64,000 nucleotides of DNA from contig NZ_JAUYFA010000037.1 in NCBI RefSeq assembly GCF_030691135.1, positions 1 to 64,000 of the forward strand. The letters run 5' to 3'. A program made the position numbers and the translations under genes. This stretch comes from Phreatobacter sp. (GTDB taxonomy: Bacteria; Pseudomonadota; Alphaproteobacteria; Rhizobiales; Phreatobacteraceae). Under the pieces are notes generated by a model that worked only from the letters and a program-made list of their open reading frames with translations, made no database searches and was not told the DNA's origin. Positions 8,353-16,597 of this stretch are shown here, piece by piece (position 1 is the first letter of the stretch; the number at the start of each line of letters is the position of its first letter).

Positions 8353-9051
8353 TCAAGCCCAGATGGCGACGGGCAGGCCATGCGCGTCGCGGGCCGGAGG
8401 GCTGGGAAACGACAAGGCTGTGCCGGCATGGAGGCGGCGGGCGACGAGGGCGCAGACGCAGGCGTCGAGGAAGTCGTCCGGTTTCGCGCCCCACTCGACG
8501 GGGGCATCCAGGAACGCTGCCGGGAAGCCGTGGCGTTCCAGCAGGTCCCGTCGTTCGCGCAGGCCCTGAGGCTTGGATTTCGGGAAGAGCATGGGCGCCT
8601 CATCATTGGCGCGCCAGAAGGCCACTTCCGGATGCGTTTCGAAAACCCGCGCAAGCAACGAGGCGTCGTTCCGCAGGAGCGAATCGATCTGCCTGATCTT
8701 GGGAAACAGGAAGAAGGCCTGCTTCGAGATTTTCCGAGGCGGATCAGATGTGGCCTCGGCGAGGCGGCACGCTTCGGGATAGTCCAGCGCATAAACTGCG
8801 CTGCGCGAGGGAACCGAAAACACCGACGACCTGCGACCACCCAAGACGACGCGAGCGGCTGTTTCGGCACCCCGGCCGCCCGGTCCGGCGCGCTCGGGCA
8901 GGCCGATCGGCATGTCCACGGCGATTTTTTCGACACCGGTGGTCAGATCGGCGAAGTTTCGCGTTATCGTGACGCCTGGCGTCAGCGGACCCTCGGCAGC
9001 GATGGTCACGGCGATCCAGCCGGCGGGGCATCCGTCGACGCCGCGCACCAT
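8353..9051 (-). CDS. DUF429 family protein (predicted RNase H-fold nuclease)
   Basis: A conserved family of unknown function. It begins MVRGVDGCPAGWIAV, the standard DUF429 start with an acidic residue in GVDGCP. VDMPIGLPE, SVPSRSAVYA, HPEVAFW and a C-terminal DDFLDACVCALVARR follow. The family has been predicted to be nuclease-like, but no activity is proven here. An ATG at 9099 is also in frame. I prefer 9051 because GGGGAG sits 6-7 bases upstream and this start avoids overlap with the divergent mtgA start at 9092. The dehydratase gene is downstream on the same strand. Confidence 0.8.
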   Translation of the reverse strand: MVRGVDGCPAGWIAVTIAAEGPLTPGVTITRNFADLTTGVEKIAVDMPIGLPERAGPGGRGAETAARVVLGGRRSSVFSVPSRSAVYALDYPEACRLAEATSDPPRKISKQAFFLFPKIRQIDSLLRNDASLLARVFETHPEVAFWRANDEAPMLFPKSKPQGLRERRDLLERHGFPAAFLDAPVEWGAKPDDFLDACVCALVARRLHAGTALSFPSPPARDAHGLPVAIWA

Positions 9052-9091
9052 CGCCCGCTCCCCGCCGGGGATGGGCGTCACCTCGTTCCGG

Positions 9092-9778
9092 ATGGCCATG
9101 ATCCGCCTCCTGCGCCGTTTCGTGCTCGCTGCCGTCCTGCTGGCCCTGACGCCGCTGGTGCTGACGGTCCTCTATACGGTCGTGACGCCGGTCTCGACAC
9201 GCATGATCTGGCGCATGGTGACGCTGCAGGGCTACGAGCGGAGCGTCGTGCCGCTGGAGGCGGTGGCCCGCGCCGTGCCGGCGGTGCTCATCGCCTCGGA
9301 GGATGCCCAGTTCTGCCGCCACCGCGGCGTCGACTGGCGCGAACTCATGGCGGTGATCGAGGACGAGGACGGCCCGTCGCGCGGCGCCTCGACCCTGCCG
9401 ATGCAGGTCGCCCGCAACCTCTTTCTCTGGCAGGGTGACACCGGTTTAACGGCGATCATCCGCAAGGGGCTGGAAATTCCGCTCGCCCTGATGATCGACC
9501 TCGTCTGGTCGAAGCGGCGGATGATGGAGATCTATCTCAACATCGCGGAATGGGGGCCGGGCGGCGAATTCGGCATCGAGGCAGGCGCCAGACGCGCCTT
9601 CGGCAAGCCGGCATCGCGCCTGACCATGGCCGAGGCGGCGCTGCTGGTGTCGATCCTGCCGAACCCGATCCGCCGCGACGCGCGGGCGCCGTCGACCGGC
9701 GTCCGGCGCAAGGCGGCCATCATCTCCCGCCGGGCCGGGGCGGCCGACACGGCCTGTCTCGGGCTGGCGGCGTCATGA
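9092..9778 (+). CDS. mtgA: Monofunctional biosynthetic peptidoglycan transglycosylase
   Basis: A GT51 glycosyltransferase that polymerises lipid II into glycan strands at the inner membrane, without a transpeptidase domain. There is one N-terminal membrane anchor (LLRRFVLAAVLLALTPLVLTVLY). The GT51 motifs are in order: ASEDAQFCRHRGVDW with the catalytic Glu, RGASTLPMQVARNLFLW, KRRMMEIYLNIAEWG and FGIEAGARRAFGK. Length is about 228 residues, normal for MtgA. An open frame extends upstream to 8912, but 9092 (or 9098) places the signal anchor at the N-terminus. Its stop overlaps the next gene's start as ATGA. Confidence 0.92.
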   Translation: MAMIRLLRRFVLAAVLLALTPLVLTVLYTVVTPVSTRMIWRMVTLQGYERSVVPLEAVARAVPAVLIASEDAQFCRHRGVDWRELMAVIEDEDGPSRGASTLPMQVARNLFLWQGDTGLTAIIRKGLEIPLALMIDLVWSKRRMMEIYLNIAEWGPGGEFGIEAGARRAFGKPASRLTMAEAALLVSILPNPIRRDARAPSTGVRRKAAIISRRAGAADTACLGLAAS

Positions 9779-10542
9779 CCAGGGCCATCCGGTGGACGCG
9801 CCGGGCAAATCGCGCTTCTAATCCGGGCATGCTGCAAGCCATCGTCCTGCTGGTCATTCTGCTGATCCCGGCCGCCGCCGCCCGCGCCCAGGCGCCGGCG
9901 GCCCAGCCCGATGCCGCACTGACCGAGAGGGCCGTCGGCGCCTGGGAACTCTCCAACCCGGCGGGCACCCGCAAATGCGCCGTCACTTTCAGGGCCGACA
10001 GGGCGGGGACCGCAAGGGCCCTGTCCTTCGGCGAGGGCTGCGTCACGACCTTCCCGGCGGTCGCGACGATCGTCGCCTGGTCGGTGGGGCCGAGCGGGTC
10101 GATCCGCTGGATCGACAGGACGGGCCAGCCGGCCTTCGATTTCGAGGAGACCGAGGTCGGCATCTTCGAATCGCTGCGGCAGGGCGATCCCAACGTCTAT
10201 TTCCTGACGAGCCTCGCCCTCGCCGGCAAGACACTGCCGACCGCCGAGGAGATCATCGGCGCCTGGAGCCTCGGCCAGCCCTCGGGGCGCAGCCTCTGCG
10301 CGCTCCTGCTGAAGCAGGAACTGGCGGCCGGTGCGGGGGCGCTGGAGCAGCGCTTCGCCGTGGATGTCGCCGCCGGATGCGAGCGCTCCATCGCCGCCCT
10401 CGGCCTCTCCCACTGGCGGCTCGATCGGGAATTGCTGGTCTTCGGCGGCCGGACGGGCACGCTGTCGTTCAAGCGGGAGGACGACGGCCGCTGGACCAAA
10501 ACCCCGCCCGACAGCCGCCCCCTGGTCCTGTCCCGGCCCTGA
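9775..10542 (+). CDS. Secreted AprI/Inh-type metalloprotease inhibitor, two tandem domains
   Basis: A periplasmic or outer-membrane-associated protein related to Inh/AprI inhibitors and the Brucella Omp19 family. After a signal peptide (LQAIVLLVILLIPAAAARAQA) there are two copies of the domain. The first runs from GAWELSNPAGTRKCAVTF to FDFEETEVGIFES and the second from GAWSLGQPSGRSLCALLL to LSFKREDDGRWTK. Each copy keeps a cysteine pair (KCAV/EGCV and LCAL/AGCE). Most family members have one domain, so this is an internal duplication. The start at 9775 overlaps the mtgA stop; an internal ATG at 9829 gives a cleaner signal peptide. No serralysin-type protease is in the window. Confidence 0.75.
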   Translation: MTRAIRWTRRANRASNPGMLQAIVLLVILLIPAAAARAQAPAAQPDAALTERAVGAWELSNPAGTRKCAVTFRADRAGTARALSFGEGCVTTFPAVATIVAWSVGPSGSIRWIDRTGQPAFDFEETEVGIFESLRQGDPNVYFLTSLALAGKTLPTAEEIIGAWSLGQPSGRSLCALLLKQELAAGAGALEQRFAVDVAAGCERSIAALGLSHWRLDRELLVFGGRTGTLSFKREDDGRWTKTPPDSRPLVLSRP

Positions 10543-10591
10543 CGGCACCGCCCGAATTGGGGACTGGCGTTTCGCCGCCCGATTTCGTCCA

Positions 10592-10608
10592 CTGAAACGA
10601 TGCTTCGT
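10592..10608. promoter_or_regulatory. Candidate operator 1 (TGAAAC-N3-GCTTCG), upstream of the isomerase gene
   Basis: An imperfect palindrome with left half TGAAAC, spacer GAT and right half GCTTCG, 42 bases before the 10651 start. It matches the architecture of the perfect copy at 13324-13340 with two mismatches in the right half. The proposal that the IclR regulator at 12468 binds it is inference. This is the weakest of the three copies. Confidence 0.4.
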
Positions 10609-10650
10609 CCGCGCTCCGGGCCCGGACCTCCATGACAGGAAGGACTGACC

Positions 10651-11442
10651 ATGACCGCGACGACCGTCGAACCCTCGGTGCGTGTCGAAAGGGACGGGGC
10701 CGTCGCGACCCTCGTGCTCAACGAGCCGAAATCGATGAACGCCATGTCCGCCGGGATCAAGGCGGGGATCGAGGACCATCTGCCGGCGCTGCTCGCCGAT
10801 CCGGAGGTCCGCGCCATCGTCATCACCGGAACGGGGCGGGCCTTCTGCGCCGGCGGCGACATCCGGTCGATGGACGACCGCGGCACGCTCACGGTCAGGG
10901 CCCGCATGACGCGGACCTACCGGTGGCTCGTCCCGCTGCTCACCGCCGACAAGCCGGTAATCTGCGCCGTCAACGGGGCCGCGGCGGGCGCCGGCCTGTC
11001 GCTGGCGCTCACCGGCGACCTCATCGTCGCCTCGCGCGACGCGCGCTTCAAGGCGGGCTTCCCCGGCCTCGGCGCAGCAGCCGATCTCGGCCTCGCCTAT
11101 ACGCTGCCGCGGGCCGTCGGCTACCAGCGTGCCAGCGATATCCTGCTGACCAACCGCGAGGTATCCGCCGAGGAGGCGCATGCCATGGGTCTGGTGGCGC
11201 GACTCACCGAACCGGAGGCGCTGATGGCGACGACGATGGAACTGGCGCAGGCGCTCGCCCGCGGCCCCACCGTGTCGCTCGCCCTGACCAAGCGGCTGAT
11301 GCGCCGCGCCTACGAGCTGCCGATCGAGGGGTTTCTCGAAGCCGAGGCCCTGTCGCAGGCTGTCGCCTTCGGCAGCGCCGATTTCGACGAGGGCGTGGCG
11401 GCCTTCAAGGGCAAGCGAAAGCCGGACTTCAAGGGCCGCTGA
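10651..11442 (+). CDS. Enoyl-CoA hydratase/isomerase family protein, PaaG-like
   Basis: A 263-residue crotonase-fold enzyme. The oxyanion-hole segment is FCAGGD (65-70). The second segment AAAGAGLSLALTGDLIVAS lacks the Glu found in true hydratases (CEL-type segment). Asp145 in GAAADLGLAYTLPR occupies the place of the catalytic Asp of PaaG-type isomerases. A double-bond isomerase (3-enoyl to 2-enoyl-CoA) is therefore more likely than a hydratase; this is inferred from remembered family motifs. It leads the catabolic island, 31 bases before an SDR resembling 2,4-dienoyl-CoA reductase, which fits unsaturated acyl-CoA breakdown. Confidence 0.82.
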   Translation: MTATTVEPSVRVERDGAVATLVLNEPKSMNAMSAGIKAGIEDHLPALLADPEVRAIVITGTGRAFCAGGDIRSMDDRGTLTVRARMTRTYRWLVPLLTADKPVICAVNGAAAGAGLSLALTGDLIVASRDARFKAGFPGLGAAADLGLAYTLPRAVGYQRASDILLTNREVSAEEAHAMGLVARLTEPEALMATTMELAQALARGPTVSLALTKRLMRRAYELPIEGFLEAEALSQAVAFGSADFDEGVAAFKGKRKPDFKGR

Positions 11443-11473
11443 GACGGCACCGGACGAGCCGAGGGAGACGACG

Positions 11474-12352
11474 ATGTTCAAGGACGGGCTGCTCGCGGGC
11501 AAACGCATTCTCGTCACCGGCGGTGGCACCGGGCTCGGCCGGGAGATGACGGAGGATTATCTCCGGCTTGGCGCGACGGTGCATATCTGCGGCCGCCGCC
11601 TCGGCGTGCTCGACGAGACCGCGCGCGAACTGATGGACCGCCACGGCGGCAAGGTCATCACCCATTCCGTCGACATCCGTGTCGCCCAGGCGGTGGAGGA
11701 GATGATCGAGGAGATCTTCGCCGCGGGGCCGCTGACCGGCCTCGTCAACAATGCCGCCGGCAATTTCATCAGCCCGACCAAGGACCTGTCGCCGCGTGGC
11801 TTCGACGCCATCGCCGGCATCGTCTTCCATGGCTCGTTCTACGTGACGCTGGCCTGCGGCAAGCGCTGGATCGCCGGCGGCCACAAGGCCTCGGTCATCT
11901 CGATCCTGACCACCTGGGTGTGGAACGGCGGACCCTTCACCGTCCCCTCTGCCATGTCGAAGGCCGGCATCAACGTCATGACCCAGTCGCTGGCCGCCGA
12001 ATGGGGACGCTACGGCATCCGCCTCAACGCCGTCGCGCCGGGCCCGTTTCCGACCAAGGGTGCCTGGGAGCGGCTCAATCCGGGCCTCGCCGCCGAGCAG
12101 GACAAGGGCCGCGCGGGGAGCCCGATGGGCCGCAACGGCGAGATGCAGGAGCTGAAGAACCTCGCAACCTTCCTGATGGCCGACGGCTGCGAGTACCTGA
12201 CCGGCCAGACCATCGCCATCGACGGGGCCCGCTACAATGCGACGGGCGGCAATTTCTACAACCTCGCGACGCTCTCCGACGCCGAATGGCAGGCGATGAG
12301 CGAGATGATCCGTGCGGCGAACGAGAAGGACCGGGCCAGCCGCACGGCCTGA
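11474..12352 (+). CDS. SDR family oxidoreductase, 2,4-dienoyl-CoA reductase-like
   Basis: A 292-residue Rossmann-fold oxidoreductase. The cofactor loop is TGGGTGLG (15-22) and NNAAGNF follows the fourth strand. The classical YxxxK is absent; the active-site helix instead reads VPSAMSKAGINVM, with Ser and Lys spaced as in mitochondrial/peroxisomal 2,4-dienoyl-CoA reductases. The C-terminal TGQTIAIDGARYNATGGNF also fits that branch. The likely reaction is NADPH-dependent reduction of a 2,4-dienoyl-CoA, needed for polyunsaturated or isoprenoid acids. A ribosome site (GAGGGAGACGACG) precedes ATG 11474. It probably forms an operon with the isomerase upstream; the iclR gene follows 115 bases later. 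Confidence 0.82.
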   Translation: MFKDGLLAGKRILVTGGGTGLGREMTEDYLRLGATVHICGRRLGVLDETARELMDRHGGKVITHSVDIRVAQAVEEMIEEIFAAGPLTGLVNNAAGNFISPTKDLSPRGFDAIAGIVFHGSFYVTLACGKRWIAGGHKASVISILTTWVWNGGPFTVPSAMSKAGINVMTQSLAAEWGRYGIRLNAVAPGPFPTKGAWERLNPGLAAEQDKGRAGSPMGRNGEMQELKNLATFLMADGCEYLTGQTIAIDGARYNATGGNFYNLATLSDAEWQAMSEMIRAANEKDRASRTA

Positions 12353-12467
12353 GGTCCACCGTCCCGGCCGGATGACAAGCGGTCCCCGGACATACGGCCG
12401 GGTCTGTTATGATAGCCTCGGCGAATCCTGCGGTGCCATCGCACCGCGGGGTGATCAGGAACCCGTC

Positions 12468-13289
12468 ATGCCGTCGTTCGAACCCGTCATCGCGCTCTCG
12501 CGCGGCCTCGAAATCCTCCGCGTCCTGAACGCCGAGCGGCGTTCGACGGTGGGGTCGCTGCACAAGGCGACGGGCCTGAACAAGGCGACCATCGTGCGCA
12601 TGCTGGAGACGCTGGAGCACGAAGGCTACGTGATGCGGGATGCCGAGCGGACCGAATATCTGCCGACCGGCCGCTGCCTGCTGCTCGCCCAGGGCTATGA
12701 CCAGCACCTGTGGATCGGCGGCGTCGCCGAACCCATCATGCACGAGTTCCGCAAGCAGATCGGCTGGCCCTCGGACATCGCCATTCTCGACCGGGACGCC
12801 ATGATCGTCGCCCAGACGACGCGCGAGCCGGGATCGATGCTGTTCTCGCGGCGGCCGGGCTTCCGCTTTCCGCTGCTCGCCACATCCATGGGCCGGGCCT
12901 ATCTCGCCTTCTGCCCGGAGGAGCAGCAGCAACGGATCATCGCCCTGCTTTCCGCCATCCCCGGCCGGTCAACCGAACTCGCCCGCCAGCCGAAGAAGCT
13001 CGCCTCCCTGCTCGCCGAGGTGCGCGAGCGCGGTTATGCGCTGATGGACGAGGCCTATAGCCAGGATGTCTTCGACGGGCGGGTCTGGGCCATGGGAGTG
13101 CCGGTGCGCGACGGCGACGAGGTCTTCGCCAGCATCAACATCATGATGCTGCACGGCGCCATCTCGGTGGAGGATGCGGTCAGGAACTTCCTCGGGCCGC
13201 TGCAGGATACGGCGGCGCTCATCGCCGCGGCGCTCACCGACAAGTTCCGCGCCACGCTGTGGGCGCCGGGCGGCGCGGCGGCCGACTAG
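12468..13289 (+). CDS. IclR family transcriptional regulator
   Basis: A 273-residue regulator with an N-terminal winged helix-turn-helix (about residues 8-70: RGLEILRVLN, STVGSLHKATGLNKATIVRMLETLEHEGYV) and the C-terminal IclR effector domain (PSDIAILDRDAMIVAQTTREPGS, SMGRAYLAF, ISVEDAVRNFLGP). The reading frame is open upstream to 12312. ATG 12468 gives the usual short N-terminus before the helix-turn-helix. It sits in the middle of the catabolic island, so it probably controls it. Three palindromes of IclR-like geometry occur upstream of island genes (10592, 13324, 17816). The effector is unknown, probably an acyl-CoA or free acid of the pathway. Confidence 0.88.
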   Translation: MPSFEPVIALSRGLEILRVLNAERRSTVGSLHKATGLNKATIVRMLETLEHEGYVMRDAERTEYLPTGRCLLLAQGYDQHLWIGGVAEPIMHEFRKQIGWPSDIAILDRDAMIVAQTTREPGSMLFSRRPGFRFPLLATSMGRAYLAFCPEEQQQRIIALLSAIPGRSTELARQPKKLASLLAEVRERGYALMDEAYSQDVFDGRVWAMGVPVRDGDEVFASINIMMLHGAISVEDAVRNFLGPLQDTAALIAAALTDKFRATLWAPGGAAAD

Positions 13290-13323
13290 CCGAAGGACGG
13301 ATGCTCTTCCCAGATTTCAGCTC

Positions 13324-13340
13324 ATGAAACGGGGTTTCAT
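13324..13340. promoter_or_regulatory. Candidate operator 2, perfect 17-bp palindrome
   Basis: ATGAAAC-GGG-GTTTCAT is a perfect inverted repeat with 7-base arms, in the gap between iclR and the first tctC gene. A -35-like TTGACG begins at 13345, exactly 5 bases after the palindrome; the site at 17816 has TTGACG at the same offset. Position just upstream of -35 is typical of an activator site. Assignment to the neighbouring IclR protein is inference. Confidence 0.6.
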
Positions 13341-13482
13341 CGGTTTGACGGGTCGGGAGGCCCGTGAGAGCATCGCGGCGGGTCGGGAGCACCGCGCCGG
13401 AACGCTTGCGGACGTTACGAGAGGAGCGGCGGCGCGGCAGGATCGACCCTCACGAGAGACCTAGCGTCCAGAGGAAACGACC

Positions 13483-14472
13483 ATGCCCATCCTGTTATCG
13501 CGCCGCGGCCTGATCGCCGCCGGCGCCGCAGCCACATTGGCGGCACCCCGTATCGGCCAGGCTCAGGCCTCGGCCTGGCCCAGCAAGCCCGTCAGGATTC
13601 TCTGCGCCTTCCCGGCCGGCGGCATCACCGACGCCTATGCCCGTGCCTATGGCGACTACATCCAGCAGAAGAGCGGCCAGACCGTCGTGGTCGAGAACCG
13701 CCTCGGTGCCGGCGGCGGCATCGCGGCCCAGGCCCTGAAGAGTGCGCCGGACGACGGCCACACCCTGATGATCACCATCTCCTCGACCATGCTCGGGAAC
13801 CGGGTCATGTTCAGGAACCTGCCCTACGACCCGGACAAGGACTTCGCCTTCCTCGCCCTCATGTCGACGGGCCACCTGCCGCTGGTGGCGCAGAAGGCGA
13901 CGGGGGCCAGGACCATCGCCGAATTCGTCGACTTCGCGAGGAAGAACCGGGTGAGCTTCGGCTCCTATGCCGCCGGCTCCTTCGCCCATATCGTCGGCGC
14001 CGAACTGAACCGGCGGTTCAACCTCGACATGACCATCGTCCACTACCGGGGCGAGGCGCCGATGTGGCAGGACCTCCTCACCGGCAGCAGCCAGGTGGCG
14101 ATGGGCAGCTACACGGCGGCGAAGGGCACTCTCGACAGCGGCGCCGGGACGGCCATCGCGGTGCCGACGACACGGCGTATGAAGACCCTGCCGGATGTCG
14201 CGACCTATGCCGAGCAGGGCCTGACCGACAAGGTCTTCGACCTGGTGAGCTGGGCCGGGTTCTTCGGCAAGGCCTCCATGCCGGCCGAGATGGTGCAGCA
14301 GATATCCGATCTCATGGTAGAGGCCGGCAAGACGGAGCGCATCCAGCGGCTGACGGCGACGTTCGGGATCGACGACACGGCACAGGATCACCGCTATTTC
14401 CGCCACATCTACGAGAGCCAGGGGCCGATCTGGCTCGACCACGTCAACCGGCTCGGCATCACGCCGAGCTGA
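13483..14472 (+). CDS. Tripartite tricarboxylate transporter substrate-binding protein (Bug/TctC family), copy 1
   Basis: A 329-residue periplasmic binding protein. A signal sequence with twin arginines (SRRGLIAAGAAATLAAPRIGQAQA) is followed by WPSKPVRILCAFPAGGITDAYARAY, then VVENRLGAGGGIAAQALKSAPDDGHTL, both standard Bug/TctC signatures. Such proteins deliver carboxylates to TctA/TctB, but no tctA or tctB gene is nearby, as is common for orphan Bug proteins. AGGAAA lies about 8 bases before ATG. It is clearly a paralogue of the next gene, with most positions identical by eye. Location suggests it binds the acid degraded by the island or an inducer. Confidence 0.9.
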   Translation: MPILLSRRGLIAAGAAATLAAPRIGQAQASAWPSKPVRILCAFPAGGITDAYARAYGDYIQQKSGQTVVVENRLGAGGGIAAQALKSAPDDGHTLMITISSTMLGNRVMFRNLPYDPDKDFAFLALMSTGHLPLVAQKATGARTIAEFVDFARKNRVSFGSYAAGSFAHIVGAELNRRFNLDMTIVHYRGEAPMWQDLLTGSSQVAMGSYTAAKGTLDSGAGTAIAVPTTRRMKTLPDVATYAEQGLTDKVFDLVSWAGFFGKASMPAEMVQQISDLMVEAGKTERIQRLTATFGIDDTAQDHRYFRHIYESQGPIWLDHVNRLGITPS

Positions 14473-14588
14473 CGGATTCCCCAAGGGGTCTGACAATCGG
14501 TCGCAGGCCGCGCAGCGGTCCGTGCGGCTAGGCTTTCCATGCAAACCAACGGGACACAGAATCCCGATCATCGATTGAGGAAACAACA

Positions 14589-15578
14589 ATGTCTTTTTCA
14601 ATGACCCGCCGCGGCCTCTTGGCCTCCGGCCTTCTCGCCCCCCTCGCGACACCGCTGATCGCCCGTGCGCAGGGAACAGCCTGGCCCAACAAGCAACTGC
14701 GTATTATCTGCGCCTTCCCGGCCGGCGGCATCACCGACGCCTTCGCCCGCGCCTATGGAGAATTTCTCAGCCAGAAGAGCGGCCAGACCGTGGTGGTCGA
14801 GAACCGCCCGGGGGCCGGCGGCGGCATCGCCGCCCAGGCCTTGAAGACCGCGCCGGACGACGGCCATACCCTCATGATCACCATTTCGACGACGCTGTTC
14901 GGCAACCGCGTCATGTTCAAGAGCCTGGCCTATGATCCGGACAAGGATTTCTCCCTGCTGGCGCTCCTGCCCACCGGCAGCCTGCCGCTGGTCGCCGCCA
15001 AGGCGACGGGCGCGTCCAACATCGCGCAGTTCGTCGAGTACGCCCGCAAGAACCGCGTGAGCTTCGGCTCCTATGCCGCCGGCTCCATGGCCCATATCGT
15101 CTGCAATGCGCTGAACCAGCAGTTCAACCTCGACATGACCGTGGTGAACTATCGCGGTGAGGCGCCGATGTGGCAGGACGTGCTCACCGGCAACAGCCAG
15201 ATCGCGCTGGGCAGCTTCACGGCCGCCAAGGCGGTTCTCGACTCGAATACCGGGACGGCCATCGCCATCCCCTCGACAAGGCGCATGAAGGCGCTGCCGG
15301 ACACGCCGACCTTCGCCGAGCAGGGCCTCGACAATCCGGTCTTCCGCCTGCTCAGCTGGGTCGGCTTCCTCGGCCAGTCGTCGATGCCGCAGCCTCTGGT
15401 CGAGACCGTGTCTGCACTGATGCTGGAGGCGGCGCAGACGGAGCGGATCCGCAAGCTGAACGAGACCTTCGGCATCGAGGACCCCGTGCTCGGCCATGCC
15501 GACTTCAAGAAGATCTACGATTCACAGGGCCCGATCTGGATCGAGAACGTGCGCAAGCTCGGTCTGACGCCCGCCTGA
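14589..15578 (+). CDS. Tripartite tricarboxylate transporter substrate-binding protein (Bug/TctC family), copy 2
   Basis: A 329-residue tandem paralogue of the gene at 13483, the same length and largely collinear: WPNKQLRIICAFPAGGITDAFARAY, VVENRPGAGGGIAAQALKTAPDDGHTL, YARKNRVSFGSYAAGSMAHIV. The signal peptide (TRRGLLASGLLAPLATPLIARAQG) is also twin-arginine-like. The 116-base spacer and the GAGGAAACAACA leader resemble the first copy's leader (GAGGAAACGACC), consistent with duplication of the whole unit. Differences cluster in the C-terminal third, so ligand range may differ. The MaoC gene converges on it. Confidence 0.9.
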   Translation: MSFSMTRRGLLASGLLAPLATPLIARAQGTAWPNKQLRIICAFPAGGITDAFARAYGEFLSQKSGQTVVVENRPGAGGGIAAQALKTAPDDGHTLMITISTTLFGNRVMFKSLAYDPDKDFSLLALLPTGSLPLVAAKATGASNIAQFVEYARKNRVSFGSYAAGSMAHIVCNALNQQFNLDMTVVNYRGEAPMWQDVLTGNSQIALGSFTAAKAVLDSNTGTAIAIPSTRRMKALPDTPTFAEQGLDNPVFRLLSWVGFLGQSSMPQPLVETVSALMLEAAQTERIRKLNETFGIEDPVLGHADFKKIYDSQGPIWIENVRKLGLTPA

Positions 15579-15600
15579 CGATGCCGCGATCTCGCCGGGA

Positions 15601-16458
15601 TCAGACGATCTCGGCGAGGCCGTTGGTCAGCACGACGATGTCGCGCTCGACCACCCGGGCGCGGAAGGAGATGACGCCGGCGTCCTGCCAGATCTCGGTG
15701 CGGATGGTCTCTCCCGGCATGACCGGCGCCGAGAAGCGCACGCCGAAGCGCCGGAGCCGGGCCGGATCGTTGCCGCAGCAGGCCTTGAGGATGGCGCGGC
15801 CCGCCACTGCATAGGTGCACAGGCCGTGCAGGATCGGCCGCTCGAAGCCGGCGCCGCGCGCCACGTCCGGATCGGCATGCAGCGGATTGTCGTCGCCTGA
15901 GAGGCGATAGATCAGCGCCGCCTGCGGCAGGGTCTTCAGGTCGACGGCCGCGTCCGGCGCTCGGTCGGGGAGCGGATGAGGCTCGGGCGTCGGCCCCGAG
16001 GGACCACCGAAGCCGCCCTCGCCGCGGATGAAGGTCGTCGAGGTCAGGGTCGCCAGCAGATCGCCCGAGGCCTTGTCGATCACATCGCGCGTGGAGAAGA
16101 GCAGCGCGCCCTTGCCCGGGCCCTTGTCGACGATCTCGGTGACGCGGGTTCGGCCAATAACCGTGCCGGTGGCAGGCAGCGGCCGGTGGATGACGAGGCC
16201 CTGTTCGCCATGCAGGACCTTGCGCCAGTCGACGCCGGTGGCCGGATTCTTCAGCCAGAAGCCGGGATAGCCGAGAACCACCGCCATGGTCGGCAGGGCC
16301 TTCAGGCCGTCCTCGTAGACGAAGGGCAATTCGGTGCGGTCCATCGGGTCCGCGCCGCAGCCCACACCGAGGGCGTAGAGGATCGTGTCCTTCGCCTCGT
16401 AGCGGTGCTCGAGGTCGGGGAAGTGCCAGTGCTTCAGCTTGTCGTAGTCGATGGGCAT
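15601..16458 (-). CDS. MaoC-family (R)-specific enoyl-CoA hydratase (MFE2-like double hot-dog)
   Basis: A 285-residue double hot-dog protein. The C-terminal half carries the hydratase-2 motif YRLSGDDNPLHADPDVA followed by GFERPILHGLCTYAVAGRA. This matches (R)-specific enoyl-CoA hydratases and the hydratase part of peroxisomal MFE-2. The N-terminal half is the substrate-binding hot-dog. The frame is open to 16515, but MPIDYDKLKHWHFPDLEHRYEAKDTILYALGVG is the standard family N-terminus, so I place the start at 16458. The expected product is a (3R)-hydroxyacyl-CoA, the substrate expected for the MFE2-like SDR at 17908. It is on the minus strand with the acyl-CoA dehydrogenase. Confidence 0.87.
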   Translation of the reverse strand: MPIDYDKLKHWHFPDLEHRYEAKDTILYALGVGCGADPMDRTELPFVYEDGLKALPTMAVVLGYPGFWLKNPATGVDWRKVLHGEQGLVIHRPLPATGTVIGRTRVTEIVDKGPGKGALLFSTRDVIDKASGDLLATLTSTTFIRGEGGFGGPSGPTPEPHPLPDRAPDAAVDLKTLPQAALIYRLSGDDNPLHADPDVARGAGFERPILHGLCTYAVAGRAILKACCGNDPARLRRFGVRFSAPVMPGETIRTEIWQDAGVISFRARVVERDIVVLTNGLAEIV

Positions 16459-16485
16459 CGGTGATTGTCCGTTCGAACCTGGACC

Positions 16486-16573
16486 GTCATGCCCGGGCCT
16501 GTCCCGGGCATCCACGAATTCCTGTCAGCGCCGTGTTCAAGTCGTGGATGGCCGGGACAAGCCCGGCCATGAC
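16486..16573. repeat. REP-like intergenic palindromic element
   Basis: Two inverted arms, about 16486-16517 (beginning GTCATGCCCGGGCCTGTCCC) and 16542-16573 (ending GACAAGCCCGGCCATGAC), surround a 24-base centre. Each arm can also fold on itself through CCCGGG/GCCCGGC-type stems. The sequence style (TCATGCCCGGG, GTGGATGGCCGGGACAAG) is that of dispersed extragenic palindromes common in Bradyrhizobiaceae-like genomes. It lies between the acyl-CoA dehydrogenase and MaoC genes. A related half-element is at 28576. Confidence 0.7.
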
Positions 16574-16597
16574 AATGCAGCGATGGTTCGCCGCCAC

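Noticed and set aside
6030-8696. A long plus-strand open frame of 888 codons opposite the TIGR02302 and dehydratase genes
   Set aside because: The translation is Arg/Gly/Asp-rich with no recognisable domain and runs antisense across two good genes; GC-rich codon use creates such frames.
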